A stretch of 64,000 bases of DNA, taken from assembly GCA_036365145.1 (NCBI GenBank), contig JAEOAD010000025.1:28095001-28159000 (forward strand), written 5' to 3'. Source of the DNA: Orientallactaga sibirica (taxonomy: Eukaryota > Chordata > Mammalia > Rodentia > Dipodidae). Position 1 is the stretch's first letter. Each line of letters starts with the position of its first letter. Below, in pieces: positions 20,680 through 34,578 of this stretch. The position numbers and the translations under genes are program-made. The notes under the pieces are model-generated. The model did no database searches. It saw only the letters and a program-made list of their open reading frames with translations, and was not told the DNA's origin.

Positions 20680-23600
20680 AGGACAAGGTCTCATCTAACC
20701 TAGGCTGACCTCAAACTACTTGGCTGAAGGTGACTGACCTTGAAATCCTGACCCTCTCTCTCTTCGCTTCCCACGTACCACCATGTCTGTTTTCCAAGTT
20801 TTTTTTTCTTTCTCTTTTTTATTTAATCTAATTAATTATTTATTTATTTTGGTTTTCCACGTAGGGTCTCACTCTAGCTCAGGCCGACCTGAAATTCACT
20901 ATATAGTCTCAGGGTGGCCTCAAACTCACAGCGATCCTCCTCCCTCTGCCTCCCAAGGGCTGATATTAAAGGCGTGCGCCACCACGCCCAGCTTCTTTCT
21001 CTTATTTAAATATTTTATTTTGGGGACTGGAGAGATAGATGATTTACTGGTTAAGGCGCTTGCCTGCAAAACCTAAGCACCCAGGTTTGATTCTCCAGAA
21101 CCAAAGTAAGCCAGATGCACAAGGGGGCGCATGCATCTGGAGTTCGTTTGCAGTGGCTAGAGGCTCTGGTGTGCCTATCCTCTCTCTTTCTGTAATAACT
21201 AAATAAAATTCTTTCTTTCTTTTTTATTTGAAAGTCCTCTCTCTCTCTCATTTTTGAGCATTTCATATTGCTCAGGCTGGCCTTGAACTCACTATGTAGA
21301 TGGGGATGAAGTCCTTACCCTTCTGTCTCACCCTCCCAAATACTGGGATTACAAGTGTGTGCTGCCACACGCAGCTGTGCAGCAGTTCTGTAGGCACTGG
21401 GAATGTTGGTAGAATGCTTGCCTAGCATGCACAAAGCCATGGGTTCCATCCCTACCATTGCATAAACTGGGTGTGGTCTGTGACCGTAACTTAATACTCA
21501 GAAGGTGGAGGCAGGAGGGCTGCAAATTGACATATTGAACTGAGGCCAGCTGGGGCCACATGAGATCCTGTCTCAAAAAACATTTTTTTTGAGCCGGGCG
21601 TGGTGGAGCACGCCTTTAATCCCAGCACTTGGGAGGCAGAGGTAGGAAGATCGCCATGAGTTCAAAGCCACCCTAAGAATACAGAGTAAATTCCACGTCA
21701 CCCTGGGCTAGAGTGAGACCCTACCTCGAAAAAAAGATTTTTTAATATTTTATTTTTATTTATTTGTTTTTTTGAGGTAGGGTCTCACTCTGGCCCAGGC
21801 TGACCTGGAATTCACTATATAGACTCAGCTGGCCTTGAATTCACGGCGATCCTCCTACCTCTGCCTCCCAAGTGCTGGGATCAAAGGAGTGCACCACCAC
21901 CTTTTATAATTTGTGCCCCTTTTGTAATTTTTTTTTTTTTTTTTAAATAACAGAGCTGATGACATAGCCCAGGTGGTTTGTACTTGTAATTCTAGGGTGA
22001 GGAGTTGGAAGCAGGCAGGGCTCTAAAGCTGGCTGACCATAGCCTAATTGGTGAGCTCCAAGCTAATGAGAGACAATCTCTCAAAAATAAATAAATAAGG
22101 GCTGGAGAGATGGCTTAGCAGTTAAGCGCTTGCCAGTGAAGCCTAAGGACCCTGGTTCGAGGCTTGATTCTCCAGGACCCACGTAAGCCAGATGCACAAG
22201 GTGGCGCACGCATCTGGAGTTTGCTTGCAGTGGCTGGAGGCCCTGGCGTGCCTGTTCTCTCTCTCTCTACCTGCCTATTTCTGTACCTCTCTCTCTCTCT
22301 CAAATAAATAAATAATAAAATATTTTTAAAAATAAAATTAAATAAATAAATAAATAAGCCGGGCGTGGTGGCGCACGCCTTTAATCCCAGCACTCGGGAG
22401 GCAGAGGTAGGAGGATCACAGAGAGTTCAAGGCCACCCTGAGACTACATAGTTAATTCCAGGTCAGCCTGGACCAGAGTGAGACCCTACCTCGAAAAACC
22501 AAAAAAAATAAATAAAAATAAATAAATAAAAGGTGGATGGTGGACTGGAGACATGGATGGCTCAGCTCAGAAGAGCAATTCCTGTGCAACCATGAGGGCC
22601 TGGGCCTGAGAAACCTTTCAAGTCAGATGACCAGGAGTGGCCGTGTGCATGTGTAACCCCAGTCCTATAGGAGAGCAAGGAACTGAGTGTCTTGGAGCTG
22701 GCAGAAAAACAGTAAGCTCAAGTATCAGAAGGACACTCTGGAGTAGCAATTAAGTGGGATGTCCAACGTTTCGAGTGCCCTGTCCCGCCACAGGCACATG
22801 CATGCGGGTGCTGCAAGGACACAAACACGTACACCACACGTATCATACCACACACGCCACACTTAGAAAAAAAGGCCAGGCGTGGTGGCGCACGCCTTTA
22901 ATACCAGCACTTGGGAGGCAGAGGTAGCGGATCACTGTGAGTTTGAAGCCACCCGGAGACTGTGAATTCCAGGAAGTAAAAAAAAAGGGGGCGGGCAGGG
23001 GCTGGGAGATGCTCAGTGCTTGAGCCACTTGCCTGCAAAGCCCAAGGCCCAAGTTTAATTCCCTGGGACCCACATAAAGCCAGATGCACAGTGGTGTATG
23101 CATGCAATTGTGTGCAGTAGCTGGAGGCCCTGATCCATCCATTCTCTCTCTCTCTGCTTGCAAATGAATAAAAGAAAGGGGGGCTGGGAGATGGCAAAAA
23201 GCCAGTTGCACAAAGTGGCATGTGCATCTGGAGTCCCTCTGCAGTGGTAGGAGGCCCTGGCCAGCCCATTCCCTCTCTCTGCCCTTGAAGGGGAAAAAAA
23301 CAAAACAAAACACTGGGTGTGGACGTGCATGCCTTTAATTCCAGCACTCAGGAGACCTTGTTAGGAGGGTTGTTGTGAGTTTGAGGCCTGGGCTAGAGTG
23401 AGACCCTACCTGGAAAACAAAAGTCCCAAACAAACAGAACAAGAACTGAAGGAATTGAATGAGTGGACACCTCTGCTCTGGCCACCACACAGGACTTCTA
23501 AAGAGGGCTTCTCGCCGGGCGTGGTGGCGCATGCCTTTAATCCCAGCACTCGGGAGGCAGAAGTAGGAGGATCGCTGAGAGTTCGAGGCCACCCTGAGAC

Positions 23601-23694
23601 TACATAGTTAATTCCAGGTCAGCCTGGACCAGAGTGAGACCCTACCTTGCAAAACCAAAAAAAGAACAAAACAAAAAAATAAAGAGGGCTTCTC
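20680..23694. repeat. SINE array between RXFP4 and ARHGEF2 (left)
   Basis: An old B1-like relic at 20680-20790; B1 - 20850-20995; DIP-like + 21022-21225; B4-like + 21375-21580; B1 + 21593-21735; B1 - 21770-21900; DIP-like + 22098-22320; B1 + 22358-22510; an old ID/B4-like element about 22544-22860; B1 + 22876-22975; DIP-like + 23000-23175 and a partial one 23180-23300; degenerate B1 + 23312-23425; B1 + 23514-23660 with a perfect 14-bp target-site duplication aaagagggcttctc at 23500-23513 and 23681-23694. Confidence 0.8.
21375..21580 (+). mobile_element. B4-type SINE (tRNA-like head fused to B1-like tail)
   Basis: An ID-like head (agaatgcttgcctagcatgc, then ccatgggttccatccc) is followed by a diverged B1-like part (aaggtggaggcaggag, gatcctgtctcaaaaaa). 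This composite is typical of the older rodent B4 family and more diverged than the surrounding young B1s. Confidence 0.7.
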
Positions 23695-24450
23695 TTTAAT
23701 TCTCACGTATCATTCATTAATGATACGGACTAGCCATCAGAAGGGACTTTCGTGGGGCCACTCCTGGAAAGAAGGGGAGGCAGCAGAGAAGAGACGGTAT
23801 CAAACTTCCACCATCACCCTCTTTTCAGGACCAAGCTCTTGGTTCTATAATGTAGGATGACACTAACCATTCAGTCTCAGAGCCACAGCACCCCTCTGGA
23901 GGGGAGGCCATGATACCTCCAGGGCCTCGGCCCCAGTCCTACGGGTTGCTGGGCAGCTTTGAAGAGTCATCCAACTCACAATATAGTAAACAATAGGAAA
24001 GAGATTTAATTAGAATTTTTATGTTTAATTTCCTTTTTGATAATGTTTAAACTGGTTCCAAAACCCCAGGCCCGCTCATGGCCAATCCAGGAAGACGGAA
24101 AATCCTCCAAGGGAGAATTCCTTCCCGGGGGCCCCCAGCAGCTCTTCTGACCTGGCCGGATATTGGCTTCCTTGGGGGCATCTGCTTCATGTCCAGAGGC
24201 AAATATTGACTGGAGTGACAGTACCTGGACCTAATTCTGGACAAGACAGGTGAGGGAGGGAGAGAGGGTGTCATGTGTGGGCTGGAGAGGTTTGGGCTCC
24301 TCTAGAAATGGAAAGCGGTAAGAGAGGGAGGCAAGCTGGCCCCTGGCTTCCAAGCGCTGAGCCGTGTGAGGGTTAAAGGTTAAGACCAAATTCTGAAAAT
24401 GGCATTAGGGACAGGACGATAGACAAAATGGTAAAAGAAGGGGGACTTTT
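23695..24450. other. Unique intergenic sequence
   Basis: About 750 bp without recognisable SINE blocks between RXFP4 and the ARHGEF2 duplication. No splice-bounded reading frame or known RNA was identified on either strand. Confidence 0.5.
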
Positions 24451-24454
24451 GGAC

Positions 24455-26524
24455 AAGGTGGCACGCGCCTTTAATTCCAGCACTTGGGAGAGGCAGGGGT
24501 AGGAGGGTCTCTGTGACTTCAAGGACAGCCTGAGACTGGGAATAGAGTGAGATCCAGGTCTGTCTGAGCTAGAGTGAGACCCTACCATGAAAAACTTTAA
24601 AAATGGGCTTCTAGCCGGGCGTGGTGATGCACGCCTTTAATCCCAGCACTCGGGAGGCAGAGGTAGGAGGATCGTTGAGAGTTCGAGGCCACCCTGAGAC
24701 TACATAGTGAATTCCAGGTCAGCCTGAGCTAGAGAGAGACCCTACCTTGCAAAACCAAGACAAAACAAAACAAACAAAACAAAACAAAACAAAACAAAAC
24801 GGGCTTCTCCACACTCCAGGCCCCCGTTTCCTCCTAAATGTGCAAGAGAATTGTATTCCCATCTCGGTGGTCTTTGAGTGCCGCGTACCCTCATATCTAT
24901 CCAGAACCATGTCTCCTTCACTTGCCCTGTCCAAGTTTGGGTCTGCCAACATGGAGACGGCTGTAGGATCCTGTCAGCATGCTGCAAACTTGAAGCCCTG
25001 GTGTTCTGGGGTAGAGGAGCCAAGCGGAGGAAGTGAAGTGGAAGGCTGGCTCCTTGGCCTGGAAATTTTTATTTTTAAGTTGTTATTTTTAAAATATATT
25101 TTATTCATTTGAGAGAAAGAGGAACAGAGGGAGGGAGACAGAGAGAATGGGCAACAGCCAGTGCTAAGGAACTCCAGATGCATGCACCCCCTTGTGCATC
25201 TGGCATATGTGGGTCCTGGAGAATCAAACCAGGATCCTTTGGCTTTGCAGGCAAACGCCTTAACCGCTAAGCCATCTCTCTAGCCATTTTTTTTTTTTTT
25301 TTTGGGTTTTGAGGTTTTGAGAGGCTGACCTGGAACTCACTCTGGGGTGGTGAACTCCCGGTGATCCTCCTACCTCTAATCCCGCGTGCTGGGCATTCAG
25401 GAGGCAGAGCCATTTTAAAAAAAGTTTTTGAGGATGGCTTTAATCCCAGCACTCAGGAGGAGAGGTAGAGGCCACCCTGAGCCACCCTGAGAGTTAATTC
25501 CAGGTCAGCCTGGACCACAGTGAGACCCTACCTTGCAAAAAAAAAAAAAAAACAAAAAAAAAATTTTTTTTTTTTGAGGTAGGGTCTCTCTTTATCCCTA
25601 GCCCAGACTGACCTGGAATTCATTATGTAGTCGCAGGCTGGCCTTGAACTCACAGCAACACTTCTACCTCCACCTCCCAAGTACTGGGATTAAAGACATA
25701 TACCACCAGACCCAGCTACTTTTTAATTAATTAATTATTTAATTTTTTTGTTTGTTTTTCGAGGTAGAGTTTCACTCTAGCCCAGGCTGACCTGGAATTC
25801 ACTATGTTGTGTTGTGCTGGGTGGGATTAGAGGGATGTACCACCACGCCAGGCAAATACTTTTTTGTTTTTTCAAGGTAGGGTCTCACTCTGGCTCAGGC
25901 TGACCTGGAATTCACAATGTAGTCACAGGGTGGCCTCAAACTCACGACAATCTTCCTACCTCTGCTTCCTGAGTACTGGGATTAAAGGCGTGCACCAACC
26001 ACGCCTGGCCATGGCTACTTTTTTTTTTTTTCTGTTTTTTCAAGGTAAGGTCTCGAACTCGCCCAAACTGATCTGGAATTCACTCTGTATTTTCAGGGTG
26101 GCCCTCCTAACTCTGCCTCCCGAGTGCTTGGATTAAAGGCGAGTGTCACCACGCCTTTTTTTTTTTTTTTGGTTTTTGAGGTAGGGTCTCATTCTGGCCC
26201 AGGCCGACCTGGAATTCACTCTGTAGTCTCAGGGTGGCCTTGAACTCACAGCGATCCTCCTACCTCTGCCTCCCGAGTGCTGGGATTAAAGGCATGCGCC
26301 ACCACGCCCGGCTCCTTTTTTAAAAAGTACTATTTATTTATTTAACAGAAAAAGACGGGGAGAGAGAATGGGCGTGCCAGGGCCTCCAACCACTGCAAAC
26401 GAACTCCAGATGCATGTGCCCCTTTGTGCATCTGGTTAACATGGGTCCTGGGGACTCGCACCTGCGTCTTTTGATTTTGCAGGCAAGTGCCTTAACCGCT
26501 AAGCAATCCCTCCAGCCCCCTAGC

Positions 26525-26560
<36 letters not shown>

Positions 26561-27620
26561 GCAGGGGGGTGGTGGTTTCAAGATAGGGTCTTACTCTTGC
26601 CCAGGCTGACCTGGAATTCACTATGTAGTCTAAGGGTGGCCTTGAACTCACAGTGATCCTCCTTCCTCTGCCTTCAAGTGCAGGGATTAAAGGCGTGCGC
26701 CACCACACCCGGCTTCCCTGGCTACTTAAAAACATTTTTTTAATTTAGTTGCAAACAGAGAGAGAAAATGAAAATGGGCGTGCACCAGGGCCTCCAGTTG
26801 CTGCAAATGAACTCCAGATGCATGTGTTACTTTGTGCATCTAGCTTTACATGGGTACTAGGCAATCAAACCCAGGATTTTTAGGCTTTGCAGGCAAGAGT
26901 CTTGACTGCTGGGCCATCTCCCAGCCTCCTCGTAGATTCTTTAAAAAGATGTGCTAGCCAGGCATGGTGGTGCACACCTTTAGTCCCAGTACTTGGGAGG
27001 CAGAGGTAGGAGAATCACTGTGAGTTCAAGGCCACCCTGAGACTACATAGTGAATTCCAGGTCAGCCTGGGCTAAAAATACCCGACCTCAAAAAAACAAA
27101 AACAAACAAACAAAAAAACCCCATGTAGCAGGGGTAGCTTGTACTCAGCCAGTCTAGTCAAAAAACAGACAGCAAGAGACACTATCGCAAGGAAATGAGG
27201 TGGAAGGGTGACGGGGTGTGTATATGTGCACACATGTGCATACCCCCCCCCAACAAAAACAAAGATTTGAAGCGGCTTCACCTGCCAGTCACTGATGCCA
27301 CCATCCACAGAACTGGCAGATAGTGAACTGGGGAGATGGTTCAGTGGTTCGAGCACTTATCTGCAAAACTTGTGGCGCAGGTTCGATTCCCCAGTACCCA
27401 TTTAAAGCCAGATGCACAAAGTGGCCCAGGTGTCTGGAGTTCATCTGCAGTGACAAGGGGCCCATGTGTGCCCATTCTCACATGCATTCTTTTGCTCCTA
27501 AATAAATAATAATAAAAGAATGAGCCAGGCGTGGTGGCACACGCCTTTAATCCCAGCACTTGGGAGGCAGAGGTAGGAGGATGGCCATGAGTTTGAGGCC
27601 ACCCTGAGATTACATAGTGA
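24455..27620. repeat. SINE array between RXFP4 and ARHGEF2 (right)
   Basis: Plus: B1 24455-24600, 24614-24760, degenerate 25435-25540 and 26955-27110; a DIP-like variant 27318-27505; B1 from 27524, whose 3' half is the start of duplication 2. Minus: DIP-like 25100-25285; B1 25577-25720, 25758-25855, 25872-26010, 26040-26155, 26172-26312 and 26560-26715; DIP-like 26340-26520 and 26745-26935. Short unique patches lie at 24780-25090 and 27120-27310. No gene seen. Confidence 0.8.
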
Positions 27621-27975
27621 ATTCCAGGTCAACCTGAGCTAGAGACCCTACCTTGGAAAAATAAAATAAAAAAATAAAATAGGGCCTGGAGAGATGGCTT
27701 AGTGGTTAAGGCACTTGCCTGCAAAGCCAAAAGATCCCGGTTCAATTCTCCAGGACCCACGTAAGCCAGATGCACAAGGGAACGCATGCATCTGGAGTTT
27801 GTTTGCAGTGGCTGGAGGCCCTGGCACGCCCATTTTCTCCCTCCCTCTCTCTCTGCCTCTTTCTCTCTCAAATAAATAAATAAATAAAATATATTAAAAA
27901 AATAAAATAAAATTTAAAGAAAGGCAGATATTACAGGACAATCACCACATGGGTTCCAGGTCTTTTAATTTTTTC

Positions 27976-27990
27976 CCTGCTTGATCTTTT

Positions 27991-28031
<41 letters not shown>

Positions 28032-28964
28032 AATCAAATTGGAGACAAATGGCTGGCACTGGTGGGCACTGGGGTTCCACTGAAAAATCCCCCAAATTCT
28101 CGCTGAGGTTTCAGGTCATAGTTGCTGTGGCGGAGATGGTGAGGTACGTTGGAGACTTCCCGCCCATCCTCGGTTACTTCCAGACGGCAGAGGAAGAGGT
28201 TGGAGCAGGAGCCCTTACTTGATGAAGGAGGGAAGTCACGTCTTTCCCCACTCCTCTAGCTCAGAGACGTGGACACAGAAGTGCCTACATCTTCTCTTAA
28301 AAATAGAAAATGCGTGCATTTGGCTTTGGTACAAAAAAAAAGAAAAAAACAACAATAAAACATTCTGGTCCCTGTGGATTTTTCCCTTACCCCCAACAAA
28401 CCATTATGGCCACTTGAGCCTCTACCCTGCATCAACTCCAGGGAATCTCCTGGGATTTCCATGGAGGCTGAAGAGAAGAGAGAGTAGAGGGTTGAGGGGA
28501 GCAGGGAGAGGGACATGGTCCTGCCCACAGCCCTCCTTAAAGGGGCAGTAGGTCCTGTGGCCACAGCCTCTTGTCAAAGGTGTTGCAAAGCTAAGCCTGA
28601 ACATGCCCCAGTAGTGTTAAAGGACAAGGCCCCGACCCCTATGGCTTGGTTCCCATGTCCCTGGGTCCTTTGAATCTCCCTCTCCCCCATAACTAATAAA
28701 CAATAAATAAATAAGTTTTCCTAAAGTAGAGGGAAGAAGGCATGAAAAGTTGGCATCTGTGGTGTAGCTCTTGGATGCCACCATGTGCCCTAAAGCTCCC
28801 AGTTTTCTACATGGCCCCAAGGATCCAAGGATCCCAGAAGCTGGCAAGGACAATCAGCAGTCTCTTCCAAATATTCCCTCATTGTTGGCAGATTTGAGCC
28901 CCCAAGGTTTGCCCCCCTTCAGTAATGTTCTTCAGAGGGGTGCTAGGCTGGGAGGAGAGCCCGC
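27976..28964 (-). other. ARHGEF2: Duplicate ARHGEF2 3'UTR (left copy)
   Basis: Matches 34976-35969 nearly base for base. It contains the long T/A tract (about 27990-28027), here longer than in the right copy, and the same unique sequence downstream of the duplicate stop codon. There is no evidence of an independent gene. Confidence 0.8.
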
Positions 28965-29387
28965 TTAGCTCTCTGAGGAGACGGGCTCCCCATCTCGGCT
29001 TTCAGTCTCTTCCGGGATGTCTTGCATTCGGGTGAAATCTGAAAGGGAACAGGGTAGAGTTGGTGAGTTAGCAAGGACTCCAACAAGAAATGGTACACCA
29101 GGGCTAGAGAGATGGCTTAGTGGTGAAGCGCTGGCCTGTGAACTCTAAGGACCCCAATTCAAGACTCAATTCCCCAGGAACCATGGTGGCGCATGCATCT
29201 GGAGTTAATTTGCAGAGTCTGTCGTTGTCAAATAAAAAATAAAAAATAAAAAAAGGAAAAGAAAATGGTGGTATACGCCTTTAATCCCAGCACGGGAGGC
29301 AGAAGTAGGTGGATCACCATGAGTTCAAAGCCACCCTGAGACTACATAGTGAATTCCAGGTCAGCCTGGGCTGGAGCAACACCCTAC

Positions 29388-29421
<34 letters not shown>

Positions 29422-32400
29422 AAGGCCAAGCATGGTGTCACATGCCTTTAATCCCAGCACTCGGGAGGCAGAGGAAGGAGGATCACCGTGAGTTCAAGGC
29501 CACCCTGAGACTACATAGTGAATTCCAGGTCAGCCTGGACTAGAGTGAGAACCTGCTTTGAAAAACAAAACAAAAAAAAAAATTATAAAAATATATTTTT
29601 TATTTTTGGTTTTTCCCCCAAGGTAGGGTCTCACTCCTCTAGCTCAGAATGCGTCACCACATCCAGCTAAAATATATATATATATATATATATATATAAA
29701 GGGAATAGGTTGATAGTCACTCATCAGTTGGAGAACACTTTTTCCTAGAGTTCCACCATCCACTCATCATCACAGATTGACGTCCTCCTGGCTCTACAGA
29801 TCTGGGTGGTCAGGGTTCAAGTGAACGCAGCCCACTTTGACTCCACAACCCCACCAGTCTTACCTCGCGGACTGTGGGGTGGAGACAGACGGCTGCTGCC
29901 CTCCTCCTCACTGCCAGTGTCGGGTCACTGCTGTCCTGTAGCCGCTCTTCAGGACTGCCCAGATCCTGCCGCTCCCGGTCCTCAAAGGGTCGGTGGATGG
30001 AACGCACGGTCACAGGCAGATCCAGGCGGTCATGGCCTCGCCAGGCTGTGGACAACAGGCAGGAAAAGCAGCAGCCAGCTGAGCAGTGTGAACATACGGG
30101 CTCATCAGAACCTTTCCCCAGGCTCGTCACAAACCCATCAGCCAGGTCCTTTCATTCTAATATGCAGTGTTTGCCTGCAATACTCATACCTTAGTCCCTT
30201 TTAAATGTTTTTTTTTTTTTTGGTTTTTTGAGGAAGGGTCTCTAACCCTAGGTTAGAGAGAGACCCTACCTCAAATATAAATAAAACAGAGCTGGAGAAA
30301 TGGCTTAGCAGTTAAGGCACTTGACTAAAAAGCCAAAGGACCATGTTTCTATTCCCTAGGACCCACATAAGCCAGATGCACAAGGTGGCACATGTACCTG
30401 GAGTTTGTTCGCATTGGCTGGAGGCCCTGGCACACCCATTCTCTCTCTCCCTCCCTCCCTCCCTATCTCTATCTGCCTCTCTCTCTTAAATAAATAAATA
30501 ATATTAAAATAAATAAATAAGTGTGCTGGAGAGATAGATGGCTTAGTGGTTAAGGCACTTGCCTGTGAAGAGTAAGGACCCAGGTTTGATTCCCCAGAAC
30601 CCACGTAAGGCAGATGCACTAGGGTAGCTGGCCAGTGAACCCCAGGGATCCACCTTCCTCCACCTCCCCCATTCTGAGATGACAGGTACAAGCCATCACT
30701 CCCAGCTTTTTGTTGCATGGGTTCTGGGAATCAAACGCAGGTCTTCATGCTTACCAGGCAAGTGCTTTACCATGTGAGCGATCTCTATTCCTGCTACACC
30801 CCCAGCACTCAAGATTCCAGTTGGCATCTTGTTTTGTAGGCTCTTGCTTAAACCTAGGCTGAACTAGAATTCACTAAAGTAGCTTCAGGGTGGCCTTGAG
30901 CTCACCGTGATCCTCTCACCTCTGCTTCCCAAGTGCTGGGATAAAAGGTGTGTGTCACCATGCACGGCAAATATATATATTATTATTGTTGTTGTTATTT
31001 TTTTTTTTCAAGGTAGGGTTTCACTCTAGCTCAGGCTGACCTGGAATTCACTCTGTAGTCTCAGGATGGCCTCGAACTCATGGTGACCCTCCCACCTCTG
31101 CCTCCCAAATGCTGGTATTAACGGTGTGTGCCACCATGAATGGCATGGCTGGTATATTTTTTAAATTTTTATTATTTTTTTGCTTGTATATTCTGGTGTG
31201 AGCACACACATGTATACAGATGCACATGCACGTGTACATGTGGAGGCAAGAAGTCCACATTTAGGTCTCTTGCTCTATCACTCGCTGCCTTATTCTCTGA
31301 GACAGGGTCTTTCCGTGAGCCTAGAGCTCGCCGATTCAGCTAGACTAGATGCCCAGTAAGCGCCATGACTCTCACCTCCATCTCCACAGGGCTGGGAACA
31401 AAGGCACACAACACCGTGCCTGCCACTCTATGTGTGTTCTGGGGGTCTGAATTCAGGTCTTCATGATTGCATCGACACTTAACCATTGTCTTCTCCCTGC
31501 CTTCAGCTAGCATCTGTGTGTGTGCGTGTGTGTGTGAGCACGGGTGTGCCAGGTCTGTGTGTGTGTGTGTGTGTGAGCACGGGTGTGCCAGGTCTCTTGC
31601 TGCTGCAATTCAATGCCTGTCTGGCTTTACGTGGGCAGCTGGGGAGTTGAACCTAGGCAGGCAGGCTTTGCCACCAAGCACCTTTAACCACTAAGCCATC
31701 TCCCTCAAGCCCTCAATTAGTATCTTTTTGTTTTGCTTTGTGTTTGGTTTTTTCGAGGTAGGGTTTCACTCTAGTCCAGGCTGACCTGGAATTCACTCTG
31801 TAGTCTCAGAGTGGCCTCGAACTCATGGCAATACGTCCACCTCTGCCTCCCAGTGCTGGGATTAAAGGCGTGCGCCACCATGCCCGGCCTCAATTAGTCT
31901 TAATGCTTGATGCGCCTTGGGCTCACATCCCCAACGACTGTCTTTCAGGCTGCACTGGGCATTATGTCCACCCAGGTCAGTTGCCATCCCAAGCAGCCTC
32001 ACCTGTGGGGGTGTAAAGCTCAAGTATAGGGCATCCCCGGCCGGGAGGCTGCGACGCCGAGGATCCAGAGGTCTGCGGGCCCAGGGGCCTCAGGCGGAGC
32101 GACTCACTCTGGCCCAAGGTGGCCAGCTGCCTGCGAGCCTCTTCGGCCTCCTGTTCCAGCAGGGCTCGCGCCTGCTCGCGCCTCCCGAGCCGAGCTTCCA
32201 GGCTGCCAGCCTCAGTTGCCCGCGCCTCGCCCAGCCGCCGGCAGCGCCGCAGCTCCCTCCTGCAGTAGCGTGTGTTGCCGCTGCAGTAGCGCCAGCTCTG
32301 TGACCTGCTTCTCGGAGCCGCAGGGGTAGGCCCGGCCCGGCCGGCCTCACCATCCCGAGTTGGCCCGGGACAGCTTCTCCCACCGGTCAGGGCCCTCAGG

Positions 32401-34128
32401 AATCGGGCTTCCATCAAAGTGTCCTGCTGTGCCACAGCTGCCTGGGGTGGAACAGGCCAGAAAGTGCCTTCAGAAGGCCACTTCTTCCACCTCCTCACAC
32501 TCTCTCTTTTAATATTTTAATTTTTATTTATTTATTTGTGTGTGAGAGAGAAAGAGGCAGATAGAGAATGGGCACTCAGGGCCTCCAGCCACTGCAAACA
32601 AACTCCAGGTGCATGCACCCCTTGTGCATTTGGCTTATGTGGGTCCTGGGAGTTGAACCTGGGTCCTTTGGCTTTGCAGGCAAACAACTTAATATCTAAG
32701 CCATCTTTCCAGCCCTCGTCTCCTCACTCTCAGTCTGCCAGGACCCACGTCATTCACCCCTGGAGAACTTGGCTTGGACGTACTCAGGCCTGTTCGGGTG
32801 ACTACCACTACATGGGCACTTCTGGCCAGCACCTTCCCCTCTCCCCACTCCAGCCCTTGTACACTGACCTGCAGACCATGCAGAAGTCCATAGAGATTAA
32901 CCAGTCTCTGTAACACCTCCTGAGGACAGAGGAAAGGGTAGGAACAGAATGGGAGAACTGCACAGACATCGCCAAAGCGAGCAGTGGCAGGTGTGTGTGT
33001 GTATGTGTGTGTGTGTGTACAACATCTGGACACTCTGAGGTACAGACTCTTCCCAGTCCATCCTAATTGGCCAGATTCTCAAGGCAGAGAGCCCGTGAGG
33101 CCTCTCTGGCAGTCTCTCTACAATGAATTCCCCATCTCACCTCCTGGGGGGACCTCAGCTGATTTCCATTTCGATCCTGCAGAAAGTGAGCAAGGATGGG
33201 GTCAGCAGATGGGGTCAGTTGCTCCCAGCAACTTTCCACAGCGCCAGCGGTGCCCTTCCCTCCTCAAGCCAGTGCTGACCCTCCTGAGCACCAACCTTCT
33301 GACTGGAGTCCGAGTCGGTTCTGCAGAGCTCAATGGCGCCGTTGAAAGTTCTCGCCCGCCATCTGCTGACGGGAGAAAGAGTAGGGGCAGGGCTCACTTT
33401 CCCGGGACCCTGGCACCCCAGTCTCTTTTGCTCCTCCCACCGACTACCTTGGTCTCCTGCCTTGCACTCACTGGCAGTGACCCCAGGACTTGTGTTACCA
33501 CCATTGTCTGGTTCCAAGGGCATGGCTGGTTCTCTCGGCGTCAACAGAAGCTCTATGCCAGGTCCCACCAGCAGGTCTTTCAGGTCCTCCACTGAGGGTG
33601 GAAAGGGAGGAAGTGAGGATGGGAGGACATCATTGCAGGCGGCTCGCCCAACACACAGACTATTTAAGTATTCGGGAAGTTCACAGGGGCGTGGATTGCA
33701 GACAGTTATGTGGCAGCTGAGGGTCATCAAAGATGCCCAAGGTAAGCCACAGTCTTTGTGCAGTGGCAGAGGCGCCCACACCACGGCCATGAAATGGCCC
33801 AGGACAAGCCCTTGGGCTGTTTATGGGCTGTGGGGCTGCTGTGCTCCTGATCTGGGTCCTCCGGCCACAAGCCTATATTCTGTGATGGGGAGAGATGGTG
33901 AGAGCCCGGCCTGGGCTCTTCCTCACCCTCACGGATGGCGTCCCCCGCAGCAGCCGCCGCCCCGAGGGGATCGGGAGGGACTCAGAGCGGAAGAGGCCCT
34001 GGGCAGGGCAGGTAAGGCCATCCCACTGCCACCGTCCTCTTCCGCCTGGAAGTGGGTCATCTCGGCAAACAGCCCGACTTTCTCCTGTAGCAGCTCCACC
34101 AGTGCCCGGTCCTTCTGCTGCAGCTCCA
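28965..34128 (-). pseudogene. ARHGEF2: Partial duplicate of ARHGEF2 (last eight exons), frame-disrupted
   Basis: Exon equivalents on the minus strand: 33927-34128 (202 nt against 201 in the intact copy, with several substitutions and indels), 33472-33591 (120, same), 33296-33362 (67 against 68), 33141-33176 (36, same), 32869-32919 (51, same), 32003-32441 (439 against 444), 29864-30045 (182 against 184) and 28965-29038 (74, same, with stop). Splice dinucleotides are preserved, but the frame is broken at least four times. The copy lies 3' of the complete gene and has no C1, DH or PH exons, so it could only be reached by read-through. The last exon keeps the DFTRMQD form known from human and mouse. 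Real decayed duplicate and assembly artefact cannot be separated by eye. Confidence 0.85.
29102..32715. repeat. SINEs in the left copy of duplication 2
   Basis: DIP-like + 29102-29250; B1 + 29262-29395 and 29426-29575; B1 - partial 29610-29670; DIP-like + 30292-30505 and partial 30526-30620; B1 - 30850-30970, 31008-31140 and 31753-31890; DIP-like - about 31600-31710 and 32520-32715. A further DIP-like + lies at 34308-34505. An (AT)n tract is at 29671-29698 and GT-rich repeats at about 31515-31575. Confidence 0.82.
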
Positions 34129-34504
34129 CTGTGGACAGGGACAGGGACAGGTTAGCACGGAGGGGTCCACAGGGGACCCTGAGAGATGGTGGAGGGCAGC
34201 CCAGAAGATAGGAACAGGACTTCATTTTAGATTTAGGGCATTCAGAATAAAGAAAAACTTCTTTTTGGCAGGAGGTACACATAACTTCTGTAAGAAAGAG
34301 TTGTGGGCTGGAAAGATAGCTTAGAGGTTAAGCACTTGCTTACAAAGCCTAAGGACCCATGTTGGACTCTCCAGGTCCCACGTGAGCCAGACGCACAAGG
34401 TGACACAAGTATGCAAGGTCACACTTGTGCACAAGATGGCATACGAATCTGGAATTTGACTGCAGTAGCTGGAGGCCTTGGCATGCCAAATCTCTCTCTC
34501 ATTA

Positions 34505-34505
<1 letters not shown>

Positions 34506-34560
<55 letters not shown>

Positions 34561-34578
34561 AAAAAAGAAAGAAAGATT
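34506..34578 (+). repeat. (GAAA)n microsatellite at a SINE tail (left copy)
   Basis: Pure GAAA run with one interruption, directly after the DIP-like element at 34308-34505. The homologous tract in the right copy is at 41531-41600 with a different length and more interruptions. Confidence 0.97.

Noticed and set aside
33333..34211. 292-codon plus-strand open frame
   Set aside because: It is antisense to the ARHGEF2 duplicate exons and introns; the minus strand explains the sequence fully.
34506..34578. GAAA array considered as a structured repeat or CRISPR-like element
   Set aside because: Simple microsatellite growing from a SINE tail; no spacers.
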